This document shows positions 1 to 23,640 of a stretch of DNA of 64,000 nt, piece by piece. The translations under genes and the position numbers were made by a program. This stretch comes from Himantopus leucocephalus (Eukaryota > Chordata > Aves > Charadriiformes > Recurvirostridae): positions 61,188,003 to 61,252,002 of the forward strand of contig RSEF01000001.1 of the NCBI GenBank assembly GCA_003993805.1, in the 5' to 3' direction. The notes beneath the pieces were generated by a model. That model searched no databases. It was not told the origin of the DNA and saw only the letters and a program-made list of their open reading frames with translations. Within the stretch, counting starts at the first letter, position 1, and each line of letters starts with the position of its first letter.

Positions 1-2642
1 CCACCAGGGCCTGCTCAGCAATGCAGCTCGCCTCGGCTGACAAACTTGTGGAAAGCATCAGAAACGTCAAAATTGCATTCTGCTCCGTAGCAGATCTACC
101 AGTGATTTGTTTTTCTCTAAGCCGGGCAGCTGCAGGATACGCTACTCTCTGCAGTTTTAACTGTCATCTTCTCCTGATTTTATTTTTGGGTCCACAGTTC
201 AGACACATCCTCCATTTACAGGACGGGCAAACGGCGCTGACATGGTCATCATTTCTCCTCTGCACACCTACCTTCCTCCCAGCACACTTAGAAATGTGTC
301 CAAACTCCTCCTTCCACCCCAAAAAGCTCTCTGTATTTTGCAAGAAGGGGAAGCTGTTGTCGAAAATGATTGTTGCTTCAGGAAAAAAGAAAAAGGGGGG
401 GAAAAAGGGATGGGCTGTCCCCCTCCCACCACCACCACCACATCCAGCGGAGATGGAGGCTGAACCATAAGCTAGGACAGAGCGATGCCAGCCTGAGCGA
501 GCAACCGTGCCCCGGGGAAATGGGGCGTTTTGTGCCTGTGGATAAAATACATCCCTCTTACCTGCACTTGACGCTGCCTGTGCTGCTGAGCTTCTCTCTT
601 AGGTCATTTGCTGAAGCTTTTCTTTCTCCCCCTGAACATAACCCTTAACATGCTACAGAAAAAGGGGCTGCTGGCAGCCCTGCGCTGGAGCTGCCGTGGG
701 TCCTCACAGAGCTCCAGCCCGTTGCCGTAGGGGAGCAGCAGCGGGGCCGTTTCAACAGGCAGCAGCTGAAAAAGGATCTTCTTTCCCAGGTCCGTTAAGC
801 ATTTGTTGCTTTACAGTCCATATTTTTCCATTTGGGAAAACCAGGTTTGGGACAGACGCTACGATAGCAATCTGAAATCGAATGTAACAGCTAGGGCTTT
901 ACGCGCTGCACCACAACAGAGGTTCAAAGGGTGTGGGGGGAGGAGTGCTTGTAGCCTGCCATTTGGAGGGATCCATTAAAAAAAAGCACACAAAGAAACT
1001 GTCTTCTTGCAGGCACAGCCTCAAGCAAATGCACACGAAGCCGCGAAGGAGACGGAAATGCCTGCACTGATGTGTCTGTCTCCAACCAAAAAAATACGCT
1101 CAGGGCAGTATGGGCAGACTGAAGGGAGACGAACCAGAATGATGTTGCTGGACCCAAAACAAAGTTCTCAAGGAAGTACATTCCCTGATCAGCGAGTATC
1201 TGGGTTCCAGGTCCTGAAAAACCGAACACTGTACACAAAATGGACTGTCATAAACAGGGACATCTGACATTTTACTCAGCTGGACAGGACATTAAATGGG
1301 AGCTCAAATCCCACGGAACAGCATTTAACCTGGATATCCCACTGCCTGGATGAATCCTTTGACTGCTAGTGAGAAGATCACCTTTCCCCCCCTCTTCTGT
1401 ACCATTCCTGCCCCCATCACCAAAATTACCTTGCAAATTCAGGATGAGCTTTCTACCAACTAAACCTGGTAAATAAACTGTCTCGCTATAAACTCTCCTG
1501 ATTCTACTTGTTCCTTTTTTTTTCTTTTTCAGGGTGGCAAAACAGCAAACCATATCTTTTCAGAGCACTGACAGCAGCTGATAAAATAATCCTGACATTT
1601 GCTTGCTGCAGATTAAAGAAAGCCCCAGCAATTACTGAAAAACCTACAAGTTTTGGTTCTGTCAATGACCATCTTTATTTCCTATCACTACAGTACACTA
1701 CTGTTTAACATCAGCTATCAAATTTCCCATCCTTAATAGCTAGCAAAAAAGTGTTGAACCAAAAGTGGCACCCCGAACAACCAATGAAAGAAATTTACTG
1801 TATCTGTTGATGTGAAGGGACACAGCCTCTTGTAGCAGGAAGAATTTCTTGGACCTTACTTGAGTTCCCAGCATCTGCTGAGGCTGTTGACATAGGGGCC
1901 AAAATTTGATGTGGTGAGGAGGATACCAGGCTATTTGGCACAGGAGATACCAAACAAAACATTATGTAGTTTTCAGAGTAACTATTTTTGGCTAGTAAGG
2001 ACTACAGCTTGGCTTGAACTAGGAAAATACCAGTAGAAAGCCAATCAAGAATTAGTTTGTTCATACGCTGCTTACTTTTAGCTTTCCAGCCAATCCAGCA
2101 TGTGAGTTTCCTGAGTTTACTTTCACCTGACACATGAAAGTGCTTTATGAGCACTGATAAAAACTAACATTCAGTTAACATCCCTCAAGCTAAACAGATG
2201 GAACTGGGAACAGTTAGTGAAACTTTCCTCTGCAAGGGAGCTGGTCTAGTCAATCTCAAGAGCAGAAGCAAGAGAGAGTAGTTTCTAATAATGACACAAC
2301 CCCTAATTGTATAGATCATCATTCCAACCCAGCTGCAAGACAGCATGTCTACATGGAATGCTATTTGCATAAATTACACTTACCCAGGCCAAGTCCTGCA
2401 CCCATTGCATGACACGACGGAGCTTAATGCCGACCTCAGTGAGCCAGAGGTGTGGTTCTTAATTGCATGGGAGTAAGACCAAACCCACAGTCAAAAACTG
2501 GGCACAGCGACAAGAAGAGCTGCCCAGCTTAAGAGTTGCCTAGCTTAAGTCCCCGGCCTACAGATAATTCTCCTCCCTCATTCACTGACTGCCCACTCCT
2601 GAACGCAAGACAAAAAACTTAGACAGGAAGCTCCAGCAAGAT
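1..2642. other. Non-coding sequence downstream of RBX1
   Basis: No coding exon was recognised on either strand. The open frames here (for example 21-470 plus and 924-1238 minus) have no recognisable domain, no splice context and look like chance frames in low-complexity sequence such as the CCACCACCA run near 428-441. In the human map the next gene on this side of RBX1 is EP300, but no EP300 exon is visible here. Confidence 0.6.
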
Positions 2643-2648
2643 TTTATT
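2643..2648 (-). terminator. RBX1: RBX1 poly(A) signal AATAAA
   Basis: A canonical AATAAA lies on the minus strand 139 nt past the RBX1 stop codon. It is followed on the minus strand by a T/GT-rich stretch (about 2600-2625) suited to cleavage-factor binding. A short 3' UTR of roughly 160 nt is inferred; no transcript evidence was available. Confidence 0.75.
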
Positions 2649-2786
2649 CAATGGTATACAATGGGGAGAAATTAAGATTAAAGAAGAATCGTATACATTA
2701 CTGATTTTTCAAGTTGCTAAAACAAACCCATACTGACAGGAACAACGGAGGCTGACAACATAACAAGAAGTGCGGTGACCATCTCT

Positions 2787-14802
<12,016 letters not shown>

Positions 14803-14833
14803 TTAGGCGAAGCTGGGGCGGGGGGGGGGGGAC

Positions 14834-14864
14834 NNNNNNNNNNNNNNNNNNNNNNNNNNNNNNN
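14834..14864. other. Assembly gap of 31 N
   Basis: A run of 31 Ns directly after a G-run at about 14819-14831, in the most GC-rich part of the RBX1 island. It probably reflects sequencing failure in G-rich DNA. Confidence 0.95.
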
Positions 14865-15300
14865 GGGCACCCACCGAGACCGGCCCCGGCCCTCCCTCCC
14901 TCAGCCCGGCCGCTCTCGCCTCCCTGTGGCGCGGGTACCGTGGGCCGGGCCGCTGGGCCCGGCTGTAGCCGCTCCCCCCCCCGCCCTGCCCCGAGAGGGC
15001 TCGGCGGCCGCCCGGCCTCACCTCAGGCAGCGCCAGGGGCGTCCCCGGCCTCCGCGAGGGCCGGGCGAGGAGGGGGAGAGACAGGGAGCGGTCGGGGGGC
15101 CTGAGGGGGGGGGCGGGTGTCGCCTGTCTCGACTGGCTGAGTCGCAGGCGAGGCTGGGCCCTGCGCGGCCGGCAGCCAGGTGAGGTGCTGCGCCTCACGG
15201 AGTGGGGGTGTTGGAGTTTGGCTCCCCGGGTGAGGGATCGGTTTTTAAGCGGAGCCCCAGAGCCCGCGGGCTGCTGTGCGTACTCGGGCTCTCGGTCTCA

Positions 15301-17720
15301 TGTAGCGCTTGGCTAAAATCGGTGGGGGTTTGTCCCTCTGCCCTACTACGAAGGGCTTCAGCCTTTAATCAACTTCTGGCGCGTTTTCTTGCATCCGAAT
15401 CGACCTCCAGCAAGTGCAGAATGAGGTGGGGTGGCTGGTGTTACTCCTGTAGCCCTTCTGTTCACTAGCAATCCAGTTTTTGTGGGTTTTTATTGAATGA
15501 CGCATGGAATTGCTAGAGACAGAATTCACATTGTCCAGGCCACTCTCTTAGCACACAAATTAGGCCAACAGTAGTTAACGACCAACATGGTTTCTACTTG
15601 TGGTGCTAGAGCTGCCCAAGCCCTGCCTGTTCTGTTGCAGAGATGGAGACAAGAGGCATGGGAGTTAGTGCTGGGAGCTTCCTCTCTCTGTCTGTACAGC
15701 TTAAAGTACTTTTCTGAGAAGGTCGGCAGTAGTATTCCCCAAGATGTGGAAACTGGGGAGGATACTCCCCAGCAGGACAACGGCAAGTCTTGAAATGTCA
15801 CTCAGCTTCACGCGTCCTTGTAGATGTGCTCTCTCTCTGCAGGATCAGCCCTTTTAAATCAACTTTTACACCCTGTCGCTGCATAGATGCCGGAAGGAGG
15901 AGATAGTAGAAGCATAGGAAGGGCATTCACTTGCATATATACAGGCAAGCAGTATCTATACTGTACCTATCATAAGCATTTGGACCAGACAGTGCAATTC
16001 CAGTTTGGCTCCATCATATCCATTTTGCTGGATGCATACAGCTTTTCCCTGGGATCCAGTGCCTGCTGGGATGGGATGTCTGGAAGTCTCCAAATAAACT
16101 TTAAACTGAAGTAGAGGCCTGCAGTAAGAACAAGAAGATGCTGTAATTGGATGTGTTGGAATAATTTGCAATGGGATTCATATTTGAAAGACATGTAACA
16201 CTTGTGCCTTGAGTTAAGCACATACCTAAATGTTTGCAGGGTCAGGTTGAGCCTGAAAGTTGCACACAAACAGTAAAGGTAAGTTTGAAGAAGAAAAATG
16301 CCCTCTCTCATTTATACACATGTTAACACACAGTTATCTACATGGAAAGTTTCCATTTCAGTTAACTGCCCTGAGATGCTGCTCAGTTGTGGTGCATCTT
16401 TTATTGCTTACAATAAGATGAAGCTGCACCGATTCAGGTTGTCATCCTGTTGCTCCTTATTCAGGACTGTAGTGTGAAGGCCATTGCAAAGGACTATTTT
16501 GAAATGAGAGGTGGGTGCTTGAGAGACTTGATTTTTCACCTTCAAGAAAACAGCTCTTTTCAAACCAGAATTTGCAAGATTTTCTTTTTACTAGAAACAT
16601 AAATTTTAAGCCTAAATCTGTATGGTAATGTCTCTAGTAGGACATTGCTCAGTAGGAAGCCAGGACATTCAACAAACACGTACAGTAGGGCATACACATA
16701 CCAGAGAAATGTTAATTTTCATTTTCACTTTAAATGACTAGTGCAATATAAAATTACAGTCTTCCCACCTCAGCTGATGTCACCACGGGGAGATGGTTGC
16801 CAATGGGTAAAAGCCATGCAGCCAGCAATCATATGGTCTGGATTTATCTTTTTGTATCTGGCAGCAAAAAGAATATAGCAATGCAGATCTCAAGTTAAGT
16901 CTTGCTAAAAAGGCGGTGGTGTTTTGGGGGAAAAAAAAAGATAACAAACATGGTGCAAAATAGAACATATATCTTATTTAATTACTATTTACTGATACAC
17001 ATGTGCAGATACATAATACCAACAATAGGAAGTACATTAAGAGATCTCCAGTGTGTTTTGTGAAATGAAATTAGTGAAGGTGTTCCCTAATAGTCCCGCA
17101 CTTCATAAAAAGGTCTGAGCTACACCTTCTTTACTGTACATGAAATTATCTGTTTTCTGTTGATTTTAGTGCCATTGCTAATGTCTTTCCTCCTAGGAAA
17201 AGTGCAGCCCCTCAGACCTGTTTTCCCCCTGTTAAGGCTGTATGTTATAGAGAGGTGTCAGTAACTGCCGCAGAAAGAAAGGCTGCAGCTTTGAAAAGCA
17301 TCAGCCTCAAAAGAAATAAAATGTTGTGGTCCGAATTACCGGGGATGCTTTGAAGAATGGATCATTTTTCAAATCACCAGGACATAGAGGGGAAAAAGAG
17401 GAGACTGCCGAGCTGAAAAGGCGGGGAGACAGACAGACTAGGTGACACATGGCAACTGCTCTGAATATGGTTAGTGCCAATTAAAATGAGACAAACTCTC
17501 TCTCCCAGTTGTCAAAAACTGTTCCAACAGGCAAGGTACCAACAACCTGATGACTCCAGTGCAACTACCTTCCAAAACAAGTGTCTTTCACTTCGGTCGT
17601 TGTCTTTCTCCTTTACAGTCCTTCTGTTGGGGTGTTTTTTTTCTGCAGCCACCAATATTGTCCTACGTGGGGTTTATCCCCCAAATGACCACCCCCATAC
17701 ATTCACCCTTTGAAAGTGTG
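15301..17720. other. Intergenic sequence, no gene seen
   Basis: CpG density falls away after about 15.3 kb. Short open frames occur on both strands but none has a recognisable domain or splice structure. No CR1 or other repeat family was identified. Confidence 0.6.
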
Positions 17721-17727
17721 TGCCTGT

Positions 17728-18340
17728 CTGGACTGCTGTGGAACTGCTTGTGGAGGGGCAGCTGCTTGCAGCCCTGGCTCTCCACAAGTGCACCCACGCA
17801 GGGACCAGGCAGAAGGCCTGGTGGTGGTACAAACAAAATTTGTTCCTCCAAGGCACCAGAACAGAGGGATCCACACGGCAGCGGGAGGATCCCCCAGAAC
17901 TAACTGACTTAGAAGGAAAATGCACAGAGGAAAAGTTGTTTTGCTTTTTGGTCCTCGCTGTCTGAGCCTTTTGCATTCCGCTTTCCAGCCCCGCCGACAA
18001 GATGAGTGGTGCATCCTCTGCTCTCATGACTCATCCTCAGCGCGCACACCGATGCCACAGGATCTCTCTGGGGTACTCGGGTCACTCAGAAATGAAACTG
18101 TTCTGAAAGAGAGGAGAGAATTTCAACACTTTAAAAACACTTTTCAGAGCAACACCGTGCCTTTACTGTACAGTCATGAGAGTAGGGATGGGCCCTCCAA
18201 AACTGCCAGGAGCAAACAGCAGGGGCAAAAACAGGAGGTGGCCCCTTTCTAAGTGCTTACAAACCTCAAGTTTTTCTGCTGCCTTTCCGTGCTTCTCCTT
18301 CTCAGTGCTGCTTGCTTAAGGTGTGGTTTCAATGGTGCCC
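17728..18340 (-). repeat. Partial duplicate of the XPNPEP3 3' UTR, exon 10 and intron 9
   Basis: Read on the plus strand, this segment aligns by eye to about 35630-36480. Matching blocks include the GGACCAGGCAGAAG region, CAAGGCACCAGAACAGA, AAAATGCACA, CCTTTTGCATTCC and GGTGCATCCTCTG, all in the same order and orientation. About 180 nt are missing near 17985-17995, which removes the end of the exon and its stop codon. Intron sequence beyond the acceptor also matches, so the copy arose at the DNA level and not by retroposition. Confidence 0.8.
17993..18102 (-). pseudogene. XPNPEP3 exon 10 pseudo-exon
   Basis: This is a decayed copy of the last XPNPEP3 coding exon, about 18 kb downstream of the real one. 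On the minus strand it keeps the acceptor pattern (TCTCTTTCAG, ending at 18103), a diverged CCCCAGAGAG...TGTGGCATCGGTGTGCGC block and a stretch that still translates as EDAPLILSA, identical to the functional gene. Small insertions and a one-base deletion break the frame, and in-frame stops precede EDAPLILSA. The region for the catalytic glutamate (RIEDD) is out of frame, and the tail that in the real gene reads [13 protein letters not shown] is deleted. It cannot encode a working enzyme. The remaining open frame (18027 to 17674) is probably accidental. Identity is firm; the age and mechanism are inferred. Confidence 0.82.
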
Positions 18341-19214
18341 TAAGCAGCTTCAAGCAGGAATTACCTGGTATATGAGACTAGTTCCCACTCAGTGGTTGCA
18401 AACCGAGGAGTAGAAATCAGGTGCATTTTATTACTTTCTAAAGGACTGTAGGGCTGGCTGGCTGCCCTCCAGTTGCTGATGCTACTAAAACCATTTGAAC
18501 TGACTAAATCAGGATTTCTAACACCCTTTGCTTTTGGATGCCCAAACCCACAGACAGCGTTCACAAATGACTGTGGGGGCAAAACTGAATCTACGGTCTT
18601 TCTGTGTTGCCACAAAACTTCTCAAAGTTCACAAAGGAAGCAAACAACCTCCCACCAAGGCTCTGTAGCATCCCCAGCTGATTCAGTGTGCTTGGCATAG
18701 GAAAGCTGAATTCAAAGAACAGAGCCAGAGGGGTAGATTAAGCAATATATCCCCTAGATTTTTGGACCAGACTGTGCTTGGTTTCTGCAGAAAACCAAAC
18801 CCCCTGCTTCTGTGCATGTTTTCCAGATGATTGTCACATTATACCCCATATAGTACCCCTGGCTTTGCAATCCATTACTAAAACCTCAGGAGAGAAATGG
18901 AGCCTCCAGCCCCCGGTAATCCAGCTAAAAAGAACAGATAAGATTCCGAGTGGAGCAGGTTGTACCATTTAATGGGATGGTGACTAATTGTTGCTCTTCC
19001 TTTCTCATGGTGTTTTACCTAAGCTGCTTGATAACTTGCAGATAAAATAACATACAGCCATCATGACAGCCTGCAGGTATGTAGGTGCTTGCAAAAACCA
19101 TGATACTTAATGACTGTGCCCAATCTCCTGCAGAGAGCCTTTCCCCACAGGTGAAAAAGAGCAGCTGGGGGTGTCACTCCAGGCTCAGCAAATGACACCG
19201 TCCCCACAGTGGGC
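18341..19214. other. Middle of the duplicated block, homology not resolved
   Basis: By position this should correspond to XPNPEP3 intron 9 and exon 9 (36480-37500). Only weak matches are visible by eye, such as a TTTTACCT donor-like match near 19013, and no readable exon 9 copy was found. It is either strongly decayed or rearranged. Confidence 0.4.
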
Positions 19215-19570
19215 ATCCCAGCCCCACATCACACCTGACAAATCAGCTGCGGCTGATACAGAGAGACATGACCAGGACAGACAGACCTCTGTGCATTATG
19301 ATGAGGATGTTGGGCTGATTCCGCTCTGCTTCAAGAAAGGGTTTGAAGCCGTCCCTCCTATGCATCCACACCCCCACGCTCCCCATCCTAATCCTCACCC
19401 CCAACTAAGGAGGCTCCACCTCCGAAAGAATCCGACACCAACGCCACCTCCTCCCTGCCACCCCTTTGCAGTTCTGGGCGCCGAGCTGCAGATGCTGATC
19501 GCATCTGGCTGTGCTGCCACCTCCCGAGAGAAACCAGCATCCCAGCTTCTGCTCAGAGGAGAGGACATGT
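19215..19570. repeat. Distal part of the duplicated block (matches XPNPEP3 intron 8)
   Basis: The end of this segment matches 37640-37870 in the same orientation. The clearest shared strings are GAGCTGCAGA...GATGCTG, CATCTGGCTGTGCTGCC and CCGAGAGAAAC. This extends the duplication past exon 9 into intron 8. The open frame 19171-19671 on the plus strand has no known domain. Confidence 0.65.
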
Positions 19571-20814
19571 TCTGCAGCCATGATCCGCAGCCTGCACGAA
19601 GGTCCCCGGGGGAGCCAGGGCTCTCCATGCTGCCCATAGCCTGGGGTGACAAGAGATGGGCCCAAGGTTAGCTGCAGCCTGGCCGCCTCTTTTATTCACG
19701 AGGGTGAAGAAGAGGTGGGTGGGTGAGACCTGCCTACAGCAACCGAGACAAAAAATGGGCACACAGGAAAGAGCGAGGGCTTGAGAGAGAGAGAGTCCTG
19801 CTTTAATCTGAGCTGGGATCCTGAAGAGATGTCAGAGATAGAGGCTGAGATTGTAATTTAGAGAGAGGGCAAGTCTTTCAGAGGGTAAGAGGGAAGCGGT
19901 AGCAGGGGAGCGATTGTTTTTAACCTGAACATCCCAGAACAGCAAGGGGTGGCAAGAGGCTATGGAATAGTCCAAGTGTGGGAGACAGCACCACTAACCA
20001 CATTAGAGACGTCATTTGAGCATCAGGACACAGTCTGGATCTCCTTCATTGCTTAGACCAGAGTTTTCAAAGTGCCTTTTATCCTTTTAAGTAGGATGCA
20101 AAAAAAACCCAAAAACGAATGTTACGATAGCTCAATACAAGTAGTTAGATTCATCTACTACTGCATGTAAGCAACATTGGAAGATGCTGCCAGGCTAATT
20201 AGCAGTAGCCAGGAAAACCCACGAGAGTAACCAAAGTAGTAACACAATCTTGCCTGCATATAAATCAATGAACTCCTACTGATTTGGGAAATCCATGAAC
20301 CTTCAGTAACACGAGGAGAGGCAGTTCCAGACTGTTGTGTGGGAGACACTAAAATACTATTTACAGATATTCTTATCTACAACTTCTCCCTGACAGTCTT
20401 GAATGTGGGGAGAGAGTCACAGAGAGGGAATAAGCACTAAAATCAGAAAAAAAAATGTTTTCAACAAAGGGAGGTCTGGAAGCTACCTCCACTGACTCAA
20501 AGGTTTTGATGCTGTTTGAAAGGAGCTGAGAACCATTGAACTACAGCTTTGCATTTGTCTTCCCCCATTAATTCTTTGTCCTTTTTCCAAAAAAAATATA
20601 GTACCCCAAAATTCTTCCAAAGATTTCTTCTAACCGAATTAAGTTCCTAACTGCAGGCTCTGCTCAACAAGACGCAATTCATTAGCCTTTGCCATCCTCC
20701 TTTGTCACAATAGGAGAGATGCTGCTATCAGTAAAGGCATATTGTTGAAGCCCCTGGTAGTCATAGCAAAGGCACCATTTGGCAACAGAAAACTGTAAAA
20801 ATCCAAATCTAAGC

Positions 20815-20838
20815 TTTTTTTTTTTTGGGGGGGGGGGG
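20815..20838. repeat. T12G12 homopolymer junction
   Basis: Twelve T followed directly by twelve G. It is prone to slippage and the length may be inexact in the assembly. Confidence 0.85.
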
Positions 20839-23429
20839 AAGGGAACGTGAAGGTGGAGTTCAGATGTGATTTCAGGGCAAAAAAAACCCTACTTTTAAAC
20901 CACTACTTCTTGGAAAAACACAAAGGAATGGGAAAAACAAATTAGCAGCCCACAGACACGGCAACTACTGTTGCAAAAACTATATAGATATTACAAGGCA
21001 GCGGTCCCCTGCCTCCCAGGACCAAAAAAATTGTGGTACCTAACTCAGATACTTCTCAGAAACCAGGATTTCAAGTATTTCTGGAATTTAACCACTCTCT
21101 CTCATTAATGCCTAGATAAAGATAATATACTGAGTTTAGCCTTGCGTTGGACTCCACTGTAAAGTTCATTACAGCATCTAGGTCAGCGAATCCCACAAGA
21201 CATGGTCTGCCTGCCAGCTCGGCACTGAACAGTAAAATAAATTAATAAACTGTCATACTTCTTTGCAGGTTCATATACCTTGAACATATCTTGCTATGTC
21301 AAACATCTTTTCCTTTAATTTCAAAGCTCAGCACAACTGGATCTCCAGAACCCCAATTGAAAGAAGGGCCATTTGAAGCAGTGAGCGTTCACTGGCCAGA
21401 AAGCACAAGCTCCTCAATCCTGACAGCTTCGGGAAATGCAGAAAATAGGAGTGAGCAGAGAAACAAGTGTAAGGTGCGGGGCCTAGTGCTTTGGTAATTT
21501 TTGCTTTTGGTAATTTACCACTGCAAAGTGATGTAGTCCCTTCTTCTCCCCCCTCCAGTCACTGTGGGTGTTTGTTTTTTTTTTCTTTCTCCTTCTGCGG
21601 TGAGGGAGATTCATAAATCGTATTTCACAGCCCAGTTTAAGGATTCACCGATTCCTGCCTCTGATAGGAGGAAGGGGAAAGAGCCATATCCAGGACTAGG
21701 AATACTCTCCCACCCACCTGCANTAAGCCTTTAAAAAAAAAAAAAAAGAACAGGACAAGATGCAACAGCTTCAGGGAGGTTTTAGGAAGACACGTAGAAA
21801 GTTCTATATTGGGTGAGAATTTACTACAACCACCAAAGTGTTAGCTCCTTTACCTCAATATATAGAAATACTTACGAGTTTATCATAATAATGATAATGA
21901 TCCTGGTGTTCACGTTCGCTCACATCCCATAACCCTCTCTTGCGAGTCTGCAATCGTGTAAGACAACTGGTTGCACGGGTCTGAATGGGAATATTATAAG
22001 TAAATTTGAGGAACCAGGAAAGCTGGAAAAAGAAAGAGGCCAGAGATCTGGCAATACCAGGCACATATAAACCATCAGCAGTTACCAGACCCTTTTCATT
22101 CCCTGGAGGAGAAAAAAAAAAAGCCCCATTCTCTTACATTCCTTTGTTCACACAACGAGTGACAAAGTAGTTACCTTTGCATTTAGATACATTTCTCCTG
22201 CTGAGGGTTGGACTGGCAAAGACAACTTCCGCAAATGCCCATCAAACAGACGCCTTTGGTTAGAAAGGGGCGTGAAGCTGAGGAAGAGCCCTTAAAACTC
22301 TTATTTCATACAGCGAAACTGTCAATTAATTAAAACACATATATATAGTATAAGGAAAAGTGTTCCCTTTCTCTTTCTTTAGTTCTAGGCCAGGGGAAAA
22401 TGGAGCAGATGACAATTTATCTGGGTAAGAGTGAGGTGGGGGAGGTTGAGGGACCAATAGCCCCCAGAAGCTCACATAAGTGCAACTTGCATTCCCATGT
22501 TACCTGATTAATAATTAAGGTAGTTGGCTTATGCTAAACCAGTTTTCCCTCAATTTACCTTGATATTTCCTTCTATTTGCTCCTTTCACCCCTACTTTCT
22601 CTCACGCTGTATTTTATTGTATCATTCTATGACTGTATGTTCATATTGCACTCTATTTTTAAAGTCGATCATTAAAACCCAGGTTGCAGGTTTGTTGGTG
22701 TGTAGAAATTATCAGGTAATATTTCCCTTCTGCAAATACCCATTTCATTCTATCTTATTTGCATTACACATCAATATGGAGTGCGGTTCATGTTGCATCT
22801 CCTATTTCTTTGCTTCGAGAGCAAAATCTCTGAAATTTCCCTGTCGACTTACGGGTTGTGAAGATAAAGGGGCTCTTCTGCAGCCCTGTGCAAAGGTCTT
22901 TGGTGAGGTTTCAGGAGAGAGGAATAATCTACTCTCTGAAAACACCAGAGCTGCTGTGAAGGCAAGCTAAAGGTTGGAAACATTAGGTGTCCCAATCCCT
23001 AGCAACACAACCTAGAGGGGATTTTGGATCTTTTTAACCTGTGGGATATGGAGGAGGCCTTGTCCCGGCAGAGCCTGGTGAGCGGTGGTATTCCTGGTGC
23101 CACCCGCCTTGTTCACTGCAGTTACAGCTGCCAAGAGAGAAGAGTGAAAAACATCCATCCTTTGACAGTGGACGGGTTTAGAAACGCAGCTTTCAGCTGA
23201 ACCTTGGATGTTTGTTTGGAAGCTTCTTACCACGGTTTATAAGTCACCCCTCCTTTCCTGATGGGGATGAGCGGATTTCACTCCATTTACTGTATCTCCC
23301 TCGGGTTCTCTGTTCAAGTTAAAAGGAAAGTTCTCAAAGAACTTGGAGGGCACATTTGGGATTTGTGTACAACACAACAGTGGTTTGTTTGCAGCGGCTT
23401 AATTTAAATTGGATTTCACATCAATGCGT

Positions 23430-23640
23430 TGAACAGCTGAGGAACCCCGTGTGGACACACTTATTTGCCTTAAGAGTTGGCTTAAAATCGGTTCCTAATC
23501 AATTTAAGCTCCACTGATCAGATTTAACTATATATTTAAAAGGTCAACACAACCTTTTGCATTGATTTAATGAAATGATATTGAAAGCAACGCTTGAGTA
23601 AACTGGTGCAGCTCTGTGTAAAAGCTGTCCGAATTAGTGT
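23430..23640. repeat. Possible ancient DNA-transposon (MITE-like) remnant
   Basis: The segment starts near GTGTGGACACACTTATT, contains repeated TTAAAATCGGTT / AATTTAAGCTC-type words and ends near ACTGGTGCAGCTCTGTGTAA. The style resembles non-autonomous hAT-type elements of turtles and crocodilians whose ends read like CTTGTCTACAC. This is from remembered sequence character only; no alignment could be run. Confidence 0.3.

Noticed and set aside
17674..18027. A 117-codon minus-strand frame starting [12 protein letters not shown]
   Set aside because: The first residues are the relic of XPNPEP3 exon 10. The rest is the copied 3' UTR read in a chance frame, so it is not a gene.
19171..19671. A 166-codon plus-strand frame, proline- and histidine-rich
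   Set aside because: It lies in the duplicated intronic block, has low-complexity composition and no known domain or splice context.
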